Of a stretch of DNA of 27,068 bases, positions 1 through 8,319 are shown in pieces. Origin of the DNA: a virus; IMG/VR virus record IMGVR_UViG_3300017782_000164, positions 1-27,068 of that record, one strand, 5' to 3'. The notes under the pieces were generated by a model. That model was not told where the DNA came from and searched no databases. It worked only from the letters and a program-made list of their open reading frames with translations. The stretch's first letter is position 1; every line of letters starts with the position of its first letter. A program made the position numbers and the translations under genes.

Positions 1-2700
1 AAAAAAGCAGATGATAAATTTAATATTGAACGTGCTAAAGAAGCTACAAGAAAACAAGACTTTCAAAAACGTGAAGCCGCTAGAAAAAAAGCGGAACAAA
101 ATGAAGATGTTTTACAAGACTTAATTAAGTCATATGAAGAAACTCACTTTGCAGATGAGATAAAAGCTGGTGACGCTAATCCAATTAGCAAAACAGTAAA
201 TGGCAAACTTGTAATAGATTATGAGAAAGCACGTAATGTAGGTAAGACTAGATTGAATGATTTAGCTTTAACTGAAGATGAGATATCTGCATTAGGTTTT
301 GGTGAAGACGGCTATCGTATGGCTATTCTTAATCCCGATAAGATGGATGCTTTAGTTGCAACTGTTGCAGATTTAAAAGAAGCAAAGCCAGAGTTATTTA
401 CTAAAGGTAAGAAAATTGGAATAGAAGAATTATTTGATGCAACTGTTGAAGGAAATCTTGTAGCCTCAAAAGAATTAAACACCGCATTAGATAAGTATGG
501 TCTTAGCATGGATGACTTTATTATCCAAGTTGTTGGCTCTGGAAGTTACTATGGTAAAGGTCTTCAAAAGTTTAAGCAACTAAAAGAGGCTATGCTTAAA
601 GGTAGAATGACACCAGACCAGATAGAGGAAAGACGTTTAAATAATTCCATTAAAAAACAAGATGGTACTTGGCAGAAGTTTTTATCAGGAAGCAAACGAA
701 TTGAAGATATTGTAAGAGGACTTATGGTTTCTCAATTTGCTACTGCCGCACGTAACTTTGAAAGTTTTCTAACTCGTATGCCTATACAGGGGTTAGAAGG
801 AATGTTTGAAGATGTCATATATAAAGTAGCTACTGGTGAATCTGCTAAAGTTATTAAAGGTAAACCTTTTAAAAACAACTTTAGAATGTACGGAGAAATG
901 TTTCGTGACCCAAAAGCTATGGAAGAGTATGCCGATTTTATACTGGATAGACCTGAGTTTGCAGAGCAATTTGACCAGATGTTTAATCAGGTAAATGAAA
1001 TACGTAGAAGTAGGGGACAAGGCACAGGTAAAGGCATGGACCACATGCTTTCTAACGTAGAAGATTTTGTAGACTTTTTGAATACGCCAAACAGGACGCA
1101 AGAATTTATTGCAAGAAGAACAATGTTCTTATCACACTTGGATAGATTAACTCAAAGAGAATACGGATTAGACTTAATAGATACTATTAATAAAGGTGGA
1201 ATGACAGATTTAATAAATGATTCTGTGTCTTTAATCGGAGAAGGAAAACGCTCATTCAAAGAACTACTTAGTGATGCTACAGCAGAATCTATGAACGCTA
1301 CATATGCGGCAGGTCCTAAGTTCCCACCTTTTAAAGCCATACTAAGGGGTTTAAATGCAATTCCCGGCAGTACATTTTTCATACCTTTTCCAAGGTTTAT
1401 GTTTAAATCTATGGAGTATATGTCTGAACTAGTAGCTGGTATGCCGATAGCTGGTGTTAGAAAAATAATGGGTATAGGAGAAGATGGTTTAGTTACATCA
1501 CAAGGTAAATTAACTTATAATGGTGAATTAGCCGCACGTAATTTAGCAGGTCTAACAGCAATAGGCACAGTTTCTCTTGCGGCTGAAGCTGGTTTAATAG
1601 ATGACGATGGTAGAGTTATACTACCTAACGGTAAAGCGTTAGATGTTACGGCACAATTTCCATTAGCACAACTTGCATGGATAGGAGTTGCTCTTAAAAA
1701 AGATGCCAGAGATGAATTTACACAATGGTTTAGTGGTAGAGATTTTGTAAAGTTATTTAGCGGCACTAACTTTAGAAACAACACTGGTCTTGGAGATGTA
1801 ATGGATGATTTATTTCTTCAACTTTCAGGTGAAGCTAAAGTAGGGGCAGCAGAAGCAAGCTCAGAAGCTGCTGGAAAACTTTTAGCTGATATGAGCCTTC
1901 GTGTATTCACACCGTTAAACCAGTTCATAGAATTAGAAAGAAGTCTTGGGTTTAGAGATAGTACATATCGTTCATATGCAAGCGACCCAAACATGACGGT
2001 AGGCGGTTCATTTGCTAAAGGCTTTAAAGAAAAAGTAGCTAGTCGAGGATTTAGTTTAGATGAATATACACCAGAATTTAGAGGACAGCCGGGAACATAT
2101 GCATATAGTCTAGCCAGTTTAACAGGTTTTACAGAAGAAGATAGAGCGCAGGAAAAAGCATATGCTACCAAGCCCGGTGGCAAAGACAGAATAGGTTCTC
2201 TATATAAACTTGTACTTGGTCTTAATATTGTAGAACAAGGTACACCAGAACAAAAGTTCCTGCGTAAATACGGTTATCAAGATTGGGATTTATCAAGTAG
2301 AACAAACATAGGAACAGTTGATAATGCTATCAATGAAACTCTTAGCGGTGCTATACCGGGAGTAGTAAGAAGCATGGAAATGCTTGAACTTAAATATAAG
2401 TCACAAGGTAAAAGTGAAAAGTTCATACGTAATGACATACGTGAAAGAATTAGACAATCAGTTAATGACATAAAACGAAAGATAAATAAGTCAGGACTAA
2501 GGATTTCAGGAGCAGATGACCCTGCTTTCGTGCAAGAGTTATTTAAATTTAGAAACTATAATGTGGAATCTCAACGTGCTATCTTTGAAATATATGAAGA
2601 TACCTATGATAAAACTGCAGACATGACTAATACAAATGACATAAAAAAATTAAATAATATCGGAAAACGACTGAGATATAAAAGACCTATAATAAAATAA
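1..2700 (+). CDS. Large probable virion protein, C-terminal part (5' end outside window)
   Basis: The reading frame is open from base 1 to the TAA at 2698-2700, giving about 899 codons. The TTG at 253 is not a convincing start because the frame continues upstream with a charged, lysine- and glutamate-rich helical stretch, so the gene is truncated by the window edge. I recognise no enzyme motif. The protein is mostly helical and charged. It has a glycine/proline/phenylalanine-rich stretch around bases 1345-1500 and a short hydrophobic patch near 1540-1600, and it ends in a basic tail. Size, + strand orientation and position at the end of the rightward module fit a large internal or injected virion protein of a podovirus, but that is inference from context only. 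Confidence 0.75.
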   Translation, partial: KKADDKFNIERAKEATRKQDFQKREAARKKAEQNEDVLQDLIKSYEETHFADEIKAGDANPISKTVNGKLVIDYEKARNVGKTRLNDLALTEDEISALGFGEDGYRMAILNPDKMDALVATVADLKEAKPELFTKGKKIGIEELFDATVEGNLVASKELNTALDKYGLSMDDFIIQVVGSGSYYGKGLQKFKQLKEAMLKGRMTPDQIEERRLNNSIKKQDGTWQKFLSGSKRIEDIVRGLMVSQFATAARNFESFLTRMPIQGLEGMFEDVIYKVATGESAKVIKGKPFKNNFRMYGEMFRDPKAMEEYADFILDRPEFAEQFDQMFNQVNEIRRSRGQGTGKGMDHMLSNVEDFVDFLNTPNRTQEFIARRTMFLSHLDRLTQREYGLDLIDTINKGGMTDLINDSVSLIGEGKRSFKELLSDATAESMNATYAAGPKFPPFKAILRGLNAIPGSTFFIPFPRFMFKSMEYMSELVAGMPIAGVRKIMGIGEDGLVTSQGKLTYNGELAARNLAGLTAIGTVSLAAEAGLIDDDGRVILPNGKALDVTAQFPLAQLAWIGVALKKDARDEFTQWFSGRDFVKLFSGTNFRNNTGLGDVMDDLFLQLSGEAKVGAAEASSEAAGKLLADMSLRVFTPLNQFIELERSLGFRDSTYRSYASDPNMTVGGSFAKGFKEKVASRGFSLDEYTPEFRGQPGTYAYSLASLTGFTEEDRAQEKAYATKPGGKDRIGSLYKLVLGLNIVEQGTPEQKFLRKYGYQDWDLSSRTNIGTVDNAINETLSGAIPGVVRSMEMLELKYKSQGKSEKFIRNDIRERIRQSVNDIKRKINKSGLRISGADDPAFVQELFKFRNYNVESQRAIFEIYEDTYDKTADMTNTNDIKKLNNIGKRLRYKRPIIK

Positions 2701-2727
2701 AAGGGGCAATTAAGCCCCTTCTTTTTT
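2701..2727 (+). terminator. Rho-independent terminator between convergent gene blocks
   Basis: Directly after the stop of the large + strand gene is a 7-bp stem, AAGGGGC (2701-2707) pairing with GCCCCTT (2714-2720), with a 6-nt loop, then C and six T. On the - strand the same hairpin is followed by TTTTATTTTA, so it may also stop the leftward transcript that ends at 2740. This is one of the clearest regulatory elements in the window. Confidence 0.9.
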
Positions 2728-2739
2728 GTCTAGTTCTTG

Positions 2740-3138
2740 CTACCTATTATCCCCATCACCTTGAATAGCATTGCGTTGTTTCCTATCCTCTAGCTTGTCC
2801 AGATTCTGTACCGCAATAACTGACAGAGGTACGTCCAAGTCTTGTGCAAGTGTAGCACAGTACCATAACACATCCCCTATCTCAAAGGCTATGTCTATCT
2901 TCTTCTGTTCATAGTCTTCTTGATTGTAGCCATCACGTATTAACTTCTTAACCTTGTTGGCTATCTCACCTGCCTCACCTGCTAATCCAAGAGCAGGATA
3001 AGTTATCCTGTATGATTCAGGATAGATTGCATATGACTTTGCTTTCTTTTGATACTCGTTTAATTCCATATTACCATACTTCTCCTTTTGCCATTTAAGC
3101 ATTTCATACTCAAGCCAATTACTCTGCTGATAATCCAT
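2740..3138 (-). CDS. MazG-like nucleotide pyrophosphohydrolase
   Basis: 132 codons from the outermost ATG. The core carries the MazG-type helical metal-binding pattern: GLAGEAGEIANKVKK near residues 51-65 and EIGDVLWYCATLAQDL near 86-101. The acidic residues in these two helices bind Mg in the all-alpha NTP pyrophosphatase superfamily. Such enzymes hydrolyse (d)NTPs to monophosphates; phage versions have been proposed to clean the nucleotide pool or alter (p)ppGpp signalling. The homologous region starts at an internal ATG (3069, MELNEYQKKA), which has AAAAGGAG 12 nt upstream, whereas the outer ATG has no visible ribosome site. The true protein may therefore be 109 aa. It is the last gene of the leftward block and overlaps the GIY-YIG gene by about 20 bp. 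Confidence 0.85.
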   Translation of the reverse strand: MDYQQSNWLEYEMLKWQKEKYGNMELNEYQKKAKSYAIYPESYRITYPALGLAGEAGEIANKVKKLIRDGYNQEDYEQKKIDIAFEIGDVLWYCATLAQDLDVPLSVIAVQNLDKLEDRKQRNAIQGDGDNR

Positions 3139-3655
3139 TTAATAAATCCTTAATCTTAGACCTATCTATTTTAAACCATTCATTGTGCCTATCTTCAGAA
3201 TGTTTTTCAAACAATGCATGTGCCTCTGATTCTGTTTTAACTCTATCTTCAGAATCTATAGTACATAGAACAGTGTAATCTCTTAAAGGAGAACCCGTTT
3301 GGTAGGTGTTGCATCTATTCTTAGCATCAATAGCACTTCCAATCTTGACCCACTCAGGCCAAGCAGGATTAACTATAGCATATACATGTCCAGATTCTAC
3401 TGATTCATATAGCTGTTTTACTAGGCTGTTTATGTCGTTTACTTTTGTGGTGGTGTAAACAATATTCTCAATCTTACCGCCAAGATATAAATAACTGTCT
3501 AAAGACCTGTACTTATCTCCGTAAAATATCATACCTTTTTCATTCATGTGATGACATTTGCCTACAGTTCTCCACTGTCTGCCATCATACTTCATACCGT
3601 CTTCACGTACGTCACCTTTTTTTGGTCTAGTCATCAATTCCATTGTCTCTGTCAT
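3119..3655 (-). CDS. GIY-YIG / T5orf172-type nuclease-domain protein
   Basis: 178 aa. The C-terminal half carries a GIY-YIG-like core: VYAIVNP near residues 91-97, VKIGSA at 103-108, Arg114, and then YQTGSP. It ends with a glutamate helix and NEWF, as in the T5orf172/Bro-associated version of the fold. These domains cut DNA, though many phage copies have no proven activity. The N-terminal 80 residues are of unknown role. Start choice is between the ATG at 3655 and the one four codons later. It overlaps the next upstream gene by 29 bp and sits in the operon tail. It could be a stand-alone homing-type nuclease or a host-DNA-attack enzyme. Confidence 0.75.
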   Translation of the reverse strand: MTETMELMTRPKKGDVREDGMKYDGRQWRTVGKCHHMNEKGMIFYGDKYRSLDSYLYLGGKIENIVYTTTKVNDINSLVKQLYESVESGHVYAIVNPAWPEWVKIGSAIDAKNRCNTYQTGSPLRDYTVLCTIDSEDRVKTESEAHALFEKHSEDRHNEWFKIDRSKIKDLLNGLSAE

Positions 3656-3863
3656 TTTTAGTATCTCCTTCCTTTGTTAGTGAGTTAACTAAAGTATTAG
3701 CAAACGCATTCTCTGCCATTACTAACTGGTCTAAATCAAACCTAGCATCTGCTATTCTCTTTCTTAGTGTCCTTACTTGTGCATACATGTATGCTTCCTT
3801 GTCACCTAAATCAGAGACATCATATTCTTTTCCATCATATGTTATTGTTTGTTTATCTGTCAT
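3627..3863 (-). CDS. Small phage protein resembling DUF6447
   Basis: 78 aa. It starts with a short beta-type segment (TITYDGKEYDVSDL) followed by a long predicted coiled helix (about residues 24-62). This layout matches a small phage family I recall as DUF6447: N-terminal hairpin, then helix with alternating Ala, Leu, Arg and Gln. No function is known to me. The tail is acidic. The ATG directly follows the TAA of the upstream 56-aa gene, suggesting translational coupling. Confidence 0.65.
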   Translation of the reverse strand: MTDKQTITYDGKEYDVSDLGDKEAYMYAQVRTLRKRIADARFDLDQLVMAENAFANTLVNSLTKEGDTKNDRDNGIDD

Positions 3864-3864
3864 T

Positions 3865-4035
3865 TTAAAACCATCCTAACTTTGTACCGTTGTGTATTAT
3901 AATAAAGAAACAAGCTACCAGATGAGTAAGTACCCAAACAGTACGTAGCAAAGCTGCAATATCGCTTTCACTTTCATCATCTGATATCTTGCTCCCGATT
4001 GTTTTAGCCCATACTCGCCATGCTTTACTTCTCAT
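3865..4035 (-). CDS. Small single-pass membrane protein
   Basis: 56 aa, read directly from the - strand (start 4035, TAA at 3865-3867). The first 17 residues are basic and Trp-rich, then an acidic stretch DDESESD, then a clear hydrophobic segment at about residues 33-47 (VWVLTHLVACFFIII), ending LGWF. Topology is likely N-in with one membrane span. Its start overlaps the 3' end of the DUF1127 gene and its stop abuts the start of the next gene. I do not recognise the family. Confidence 0.6.
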   Translation of the reverse strand: MRSKAWRVWAKTIGSKISDDESESDIAALLRTVWVLTHLVACFFIIIHNGTKLGWF

Positions 4036-4216
4036 AGTTCTTTCTTTGTATCTCCGTATAAGCTAGTCTTTCTATCTCGTGTCTATTGACACCTATATCT
4101 TCTAGTTCTCTATCAGATAGACTGTGTAATTGACGTATCACACTTCTAGTCTTACGCCAATCTATAACATATCTTATGAACCTTGTCAAGTAATTTTCTA
4201 GTGCTATTTTTTTCAT
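4025..4216 (-). CDS. DUF1127 (YjiS-like) small regulator-type protein
   Basis: 63 aa from the ATG at 4216, which has CAGGAG 5 nt upstream. An in-frame ATG at 4279 overlaps the RNR stop as ATGA and would add 21 residues. The C-terminal half is the DUF1127 signature: RQLHSLSDRELEDIG at about residues 29-43, followed by an Arg/Glu helix. DUF1127 proteins are small, Arg-rich and very common in alphaproteobacteria. Some bind RNA and affect RNA maturation or phosphate and carbon metabolism there (established for a few cellular members). A phage copy downstream of RNR could retune host RNA turnover; this is inference. Confidence 0.85.
   Translation of the reverse strand: MKKIALENYLTRFIRYVIDWRKTRSVIRQLHSLSDRELEDIGVNRHEIERLAYTEIQRKNYEK
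4161..4189 (-). promoter_or_regulatory. Possible internal sigma70-type promoter
   Basis: On the - strand TTGACA (4184-4189) and TATAGA (4161-4166) are separated by exactly 17 nt. It lies inside the DUF1127 coding sequence and would feed the operon tail (56-aa membrane protein, DUF6447-like, GIY-YIG, MazG-like). It is a good match but within a gene in AT-rich DNA, so chance is possible. Confidence 0.35.
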
Positions 4217-4275
4217 TGTATCTCCTGTTGTATATATGTGTTCTCTTTTGTTTCCTAAATATCCGGGAACGTATT

Positions 4276-6219
4276 TCATGCCGCAGTCAAGTCCACTACT
4301 TCACAGACCCCTGCTGAACATGCTAACTCACGTCCCCCCGATGTGTTATCTTCTTTTTCAAACTCAGGCAACAATGACCAATCAACTGTGTCTGGCATAC
4401 GTGCAAACAACTCTGTGTATTTGTCTTTGTTGATATCCTGATACGGTGCTTGCTGATATGTATGCTCACTGAATGGTAAGAAGCTAATGCCTGATACCTC
4501 ATCAAAGTTTTCATACACCCATGAACCTACATCCATCCACTCATGCTCCTTCACAGAGATAGTGACAGATGGTTTATGCTCACACCAATGTCTCTGATAT
4601 AGTAGCCACAAGTCAAGCTGTTCAATAGCTGTCATACCTGTACGTGTTACTGCACCAGATGGTGACTGCATTGGAAAGCTAAACACTGTAGTGCTATCAG
4701 GCTTCATTACGTCAGGCTCGGCAGGAATACCTTGTGCTACTAAGAACTGTGTTAGTGGGTCTTTGTTGTCACCACGAACAGTGCGTACATAGTAAGGATT
4801 GTGTCTAGCGTGAATGCCTGATGCACTGTCAACTAATTGACTGACTGTACCACTAGGCTTGACACATGTGATAGCGGCAGACTGTTCAATGCCTAGCTGT
4901 TCAGCAAAGATAGCATTTGTTTCTACAGCTACTGACTTTAACTCTTCCAGTAATGCACTGATGTTCATACCATACGTAGCACTCTTACCTGACAGTATCT
5001 GATTGTCCATGATACCAGTAAGTGATACACCAAGTAATCTTTCTTGCTCTGTGTTTGTCTTCCATATCTTACGTAAGTATTTGAAGTCAGTCATTGTAGC
5101 TTGGAATGTACCAAGTATTGTAGCAATGCGTACCTTCTTACGTAGTGATTCCATATTATCAGATGCACGTGCGACTACCTCAGATAAGTTACAGAACTGA
5201 TATGGACGTAAGATAATCTCACTGCATGGGTTACATCCGAAAGCATGACCAGCATCACGTCTACCATTCTTAGATGCCTGTTTAACTGCTGACGCACGAT
5301 TAAAGATACCACGCTCACCAGACTTTGATTCATACAGTGACACCCATTCACGCATGAATGTACCCATCTGTGGCTTCTCTTTGTAGGCAACAGAGTTATT
5401 AGCTAACGCACGTTGTCCTTCATTCTCCCACCACTGACCTGACTTGGCATGTGCCATCTGGTCATCATTAAGATTGGACAAGCTGATAAGTGCTGAACGT
5501 CTAACACCACCCACAACTACAACCTCACCAATCTTACACATGATATCGTGACACTCAATAGGATATAGCCTACGTCCTGATGCACCCTTGAACTTCTCAA
5601 TACAAAACTCAAACAACTCTATCAAGGGTTGAGGTCCTGATGCTCTGCCACCAAATGTCTTTAGCCTTGCACCTGCAGGACGTACCTCTGATACATCAAA
5701 CTTAGGTATCTGACCTGAGTAAAGCATAGCTATAAGTTCTTTCAAAGACTTTGCCCATCCCGGTCTGCTGTCACCTACCTTGATTACTGTATCTGTAGAA
5801 TGAAACTCTTCATTAACTATAGGTAACTTGTCTACATTGCTACGCTCGACAGAGAAGCCTACACCTGTGCCACACATTAAGATGTACATTGTCTCATCAA
5901 ATGCTCTAGGGCTATCTACAGGTACGTAAGAACAGTTGTATCCACCTACGTGGCATCTGTCTAATGCAGGACCTGATGTCATCAAGGCTCTCATGCTTGG
6001 CATCACACGTTGCTCAAGCACTGCTTCCTCTAGTTCAGCACGTAACTTGTCTTCTAGTGTGAAGTTACATGTGTCTTTGAGATGCTTAGTCATATAGTCA
6101 AAGTATCTTGCTACTGTCTCACCCCAATTCTCACGTCTTTGTTCATCTTCCTTCCACCTAGCGTAACGTGATAACGCTATGAAGTTCTGGTAGTCCGTTG
6201 GTAAATAATTACTTATCAT
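4276..6219 (-). CDS. nrdJ: Adenosylcobalamin-dependent (class II) ribonucleotide reductase, monomeric type
   Basis: 647 aa, complete. It reduces ribonucleotides to deoxyribonucleotides using a B12-derived radical. The active-site loop NPCSEI is at residues 330-335, with the thiyl-radical Cys332 and Glu334. The redox pair is Cys96 (in YNCSY) and Cys343 (in QFCNLSEV). The C-terminal thioredoxin-interacting pair is Cys634 and Cys639 in ELACSAGVC. Length and this arrangement match the Lactobacillus-type monomeric triphosphate reductase, not the dimeric NrdJ. The start has GGAG 6 nt upstream. All catalytic cysteines are present, so it should be active. It depends on host cobalamin and oxygen-independent chemistry, as is common in marine phages. 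Confidence 0.95.
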   Translation of the reverse strand: MISNYLPTDYQNFIALSRYARWKEDEQRRENWGETVARYFDYMTKHLKDTCNFTLEDKLRAELEEAVLEQRVMPSMRALMTSGPALDRCHVGGYNCSYVPVDSPRAFDETMYILMCGTGVGFSVERSNVDKLPIVNEEFHSTDTVIKVGDSRPGWAKSLKELIAMLYSGQIPKFDVSEVRPAGARLKTFGGRASGPQPLIELFEFCIEKFKGASGRRLYPIECHDIMCKIGEVVVVGGVRRSALISLSNLNDDQMAHAKSGQWWENEGQRALANNSVAYKEKPQMGTFMREWVSLYESKSGERGIFNRASAVKQASKNGRRDAGHAFGCNPCSEIILRPYQFCNLSEVVARASDNMESLRKKVRIATILGTFQATMTDFKYLRKIWKTNTEQERLLGVSLTGIMDNQILSGKSATYGMNISALLEELKSVAVETNAIFAEQLGIEQSAAITCVKPSGTVSQLVDSASGIHARHNPYYVRTVRGDNKDPLTQFLVAQGIPAEPDVMKPDSTTVFSFPMQSPSGAVTRTGMTAIEQLDLWLLYQRHWCEHKPSVTISVKEHEWMDVGSWVYENFDEVSGISFLPFSEHTYQQAPYQDINKDKYTELFARMPDTVDWSLLPEFEKEDNTSGGRELACSAGVCEVVDLTAA

Positions 6220-6222
6220 GTA

Positions 6223-6381
6223 TTACTCCTGTATTGTCTTTATGTTTCTAATATCTGTACCCCCGACATCGTAGAAGTATTCTTTAATGCCTTCCTCTAT
6301 CTCTTCCGCTACGTTACCGTCAGCAGGTACGGGATACTCTTCGGGGTCTATGTTTATTGTGATATATACTTTAACTCGCAT
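6223..6381 (-). CDS. Small acidic protein of unknown function
   Basis: 52 aa, read from the - strand (ATG 6379-6381, TAA 6223-6225). Predicted beta strand at the N-terminus (MRVKVYITINID), then an acidic stretch with EEIEEGIKEYFYDV, ending NIKTIQE. It overlaps the end of the DUF3310 gene by 11 bp, and its own 3' end supplies the ribosome site (CAGGAG) of the RNR gene. The fold is probably a small alpha/beta unit. I cannot name the family. Coupling suggests it is co-translated with RNR. Confidence 0.65.
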   Translation of the reverse strand: MRVKVYITINIDPEEYPVPADGNVAEEIEEGIKEYFYDVGGTDIRNIKTIQE

Positions 6382-6646
6382 TTGGCTCACGCCCCTCTAG
6401 CTGATTAATACGCATATCAATATATCTCTTTGCTTTATTTAAATCTGTTACTTCATCTGTGTTCTCTTTTGCCCCTGCTCTAGCAACATATTTTATGACA
6501 TTACCCATCCAAAATGGCATGTCGTTCTTCATAATAAAAGTAACAGGTTCTATATTCCAACGCTCATAATGAGGTGGGTTTACGATAACATCTGATTGTG
6601 CCATTGCTTGCTTCATATATTCTTCATGTCTTATCTGGTCATTCAT
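6371..6646 (-). CDS. DUF3310 phage protein
   Basis: 91 aa. The DUF3310 pattern is clear: VNPPHYERWNIEPVTFI from about residue 22, then WMGNVIKYVARAGAK, and a final helix DLNKAKRYIDMRINQLEG. This family is widespread in phages near replication genes and is sometimes labelled nucleotide kinase, but the biochemical role is not firmly established. The start overlaps the stop of the upstream gene at 6646. Placement next to RNR supports a link with nucleotide metabolism. Confidence 0.85.
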   Translation of the reverse strand: MNDQIRHEEYMKQAMAQSDVIVNPPHYERWNIEPVTFIMKNDMPFWMGNVIKYVARAGAKENTDEVTDLNKAKRYIDMRINQLEGREPNAS

Positions 6647-7017
6647 TATGCACTCCCTTTTGTTTTACTGCCAAAGGATAATGTCACAACATTGTCCTTC
6701 CTGTCAAGTACTTTTCCTCTATTTGATTCTGGTTCAAAATCTATCTCAAGTTCTTGGTTATCTACCTCAGTCATAACATAATCATGTGCTATGTTTCGTA
6801 AGTCTGGCGATGTTTCCATCATAGGCACTGTAGCACATACCATTTTAGCAAAGTGTAATAGGCTGTAATAATCATCATCGTGTAATGGATTATCTCTACC
6901 TGCTAGTACAGATATGTTTACATCTCCTGACCATTCGTTTCCATTTAATACTGTAGGTCTTATACAGATAACAACGTCTTCTTTTTCAAGGCTCTCTAAT
7001 ACTTTTTCATCCATCAT
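6646..7017 (-). CDS. Conserved-looking phage protein of unknown function
   Basis: 123 aa, or 122 aa if the second of two adjacent ATGs is used; AAAGGAG lies 6 nt upstream of the first. The sequence has a strand-rich start (EDVVICIRPTVL), an acidic centre (HDDDYYSLLHFAKMV) and a long acidic linker before a final strand (NVVTLSFGSKTKGSA). No catalytic motif is visible. It sits between endonuclease I and DUF3310 in the replication/recombination run. Confidence 0.65.
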   Translation of the reverse strand: MMDEKVLESLEKEDVVICIRPTVLNGNEWSGDVNISVLAGRDNPLHDDDYYSLLHFAKMVCATVPMMETSPDLRNIAHDYVMTEVDNQELEIDFEPESNRGKVLDRKDNVVTLSFGSKTKGSA

Positions 7018-7478
7018 TTATAACTCCTTTTTACTTTTGAACCAGAAAACTTTACAAACTTAGGATGTTTGTTTAACCCTTTTTCTTTAAGCCAATCCTC
7101 TGGTATTATTCTATCATAACATCTAAAACCATATTTATCACACCATTCTCCATAGCTAGACTTAGCACCCTTTCGTAGCTTACGTCTACTGTTTTCAAAT
7201 ACAAATCTTATATCAAGATGGGGATGTTGCTTCTGTATTGCAAGGTGTTTGCGTCTATCTGCCGCAGTGAACATCCCCTTTGTCTCTATAATGATTCCAT
7301 TATCTAACACGAAGTCTGGTGTATAGGTTCTGTAAGCTAAGTCTTCCCATTCAATCTTCATACACTCATATTGAAACTTTACTTTGTGTAGTTTAAGATA
7401 TTCGGATAGCTTAACTTCTAGTCCAGACCTATACCCATACTTACGTGCCGCTTTGAACTGCTTAAAGTTAACTGACAT
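7014..7478 (-). CDS. T7 endonuclease I-like Holliday-junction resolvase
   Basis: 154 aa. A PD-(D/E)XK nuclease: Glu21 in RSGLEVKLSEYL, then YTPDFVL with Asp55, then IIIETKG with Glu65 and Lys67. Positions agree within one residue with the known catalytic set of T7 endonuclease I (E20, D55, E65, K67), and the length is similar. The T7 enzyme resolves branched DNA before packaging and helps degrade host DNA. The C-terminal part is basic (RRKLRKGAK; KVKRSYK), as expected for DNA binding. It overlaps the exonuclease gene by 11 bp, forming a recombination pair. Confidence 0.9.
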   Translation of the reverse strand: MSVNFKQFKAARKYGYRSGLEVKLSEYLKLHKVKFQYECMKIEWEDLAYRTYTPDFVLDNGIIIETKGMFTAADRRKHLAIQKQHPHLDIRFVFENSRRKLRKGAKSSYGEWCDKYGFRCYDRIIPEDWLKEKGLNKHPKFVKFSGSKVKRSYK

Positions 7479-8319
7479 TTAACTCAACATAGTTAGTCAT
7501 CCTTGGTGTCTTAGCTTGTGACTTTACCGCAGGTCTTTCTTGCAGTGTAGGCCAACAGTCGTGACGATAAGAACAGAATCCGCAATGAACATTTAACACT
7601 TTGTTACCTGTAGGCTTGCCACGAAATGTCTCGTCTTCTGCCTCATAACATCTATTAAATTTATTTTCTTCGACTATATTACAAGTCTCCTCTATCTTAG
7701 CCACTTCTGCATCTACGTCTATGCCATCAGCAGGTACATACTTGAAGTCACCAGTAGCTTTGTTCACTACCCACCAACCCCCTGCACGTTTGCCTGATGC
7801 TCTTGCATAACCTGCAAGCTGTGCTATGTAACCAAAGCCATCACCTTCCTTTAAGGTATCAAAAGATTCAAACTTATTATCATATGACCACTTAGATGCA
7901 GACTTTATGTCATCAACAGCACCATCAATAACAATATCATATGTTCCGTCAATGGATATATCATCCAACTTGAGAGTAACTTTATCACTGTCTTCATACT
8001 GTACTCCTGCCTCTTTAAGAAGTCCTTTGAAGACAGCTTCAACGATGTCTCCAATCATCATGTTCATCATAAATGATGTTGGTAGGGGCAGACCAACTTC
8101 AGGCTTGTTCTTATCGTACCATAATTGGCAAGCTGACCTACCAACATTTGACATACGAAGCCTAAAGTTATTACGCTTCTTGCCCCCACCAAACTGACGA
8201 TGCAGTGCTTCTTGTATATCATCTGCAACTTGTTTAATAGTTGCGTCAGACATAGTTGACGTGCCTTTGACAGCATCCGTCATGTATTGATGCACCGCCA
8301 GTTCAGCAGGATGTTTCAT
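7468..8319 (-). CDS. Cas4/RecB-type PD-(D/E)XK exonuclease with probable iron-sulfur cluster
   Basis: 283 aa. Nuclease residues appear in order: Glu94 after the GD at 90-91, the DIKSAS motif with Asp137 and Lys139, and the QLAGYA motif with Gln167. One cysteine lies before the nuclease core (Cys64) and three after it (Cys246, Cys249, Cys255 in CGFCSYRHDC). That split is the hallmark of the 4Fe-4S binding nucleases of the Cas4, AddB and DNA2 group. It probably acts as the phage 5' or 3' exonuclease in recombination and host DNA breakdown. Its ATG overlaps the stop of the ssDNA-binding gene (TAATG), indicating tight co-translation. Confidence 0.85.
   Translation of the reverse strand: MKHPAELAVHQYMTDAVKGTSTMSDATIKQVADDIQEALHRQFGGGKKRNNFRLRMSNVGRSACQLWYDKNKPEVGLPLPTSFMMNMMIGDIVEAVFKGLLKEAGVQYEDSDKVTLKLDDISIDGTYDIVIDGAVDDIKSASKWSYDNKFESFDTLKEGDGFGYIAQLAGYARASGKRAGGWWVVNKATGDFKYVPADGIDVDAEVAKIEETCNIVEENKFNRCYEAEDETFRGKPTGNKVLNVHCGFCSYRHDCWPTLQERPAVKSQAKTPRMTNYVELNVS

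Noticed and set aside
253-255. TTG as start of the large + strand protein
   Set aside because: The frame is open upstream to base 1 with normal protein-like sequence and there is no ribosome site at 253, so the gene is truncated at the window edge.
6262-6276. CCCGACATCG-like match to the palindrome
   Set aside because: Only the centre matches, the inverted arm is missing, and it lies inside the 52-aa gene.
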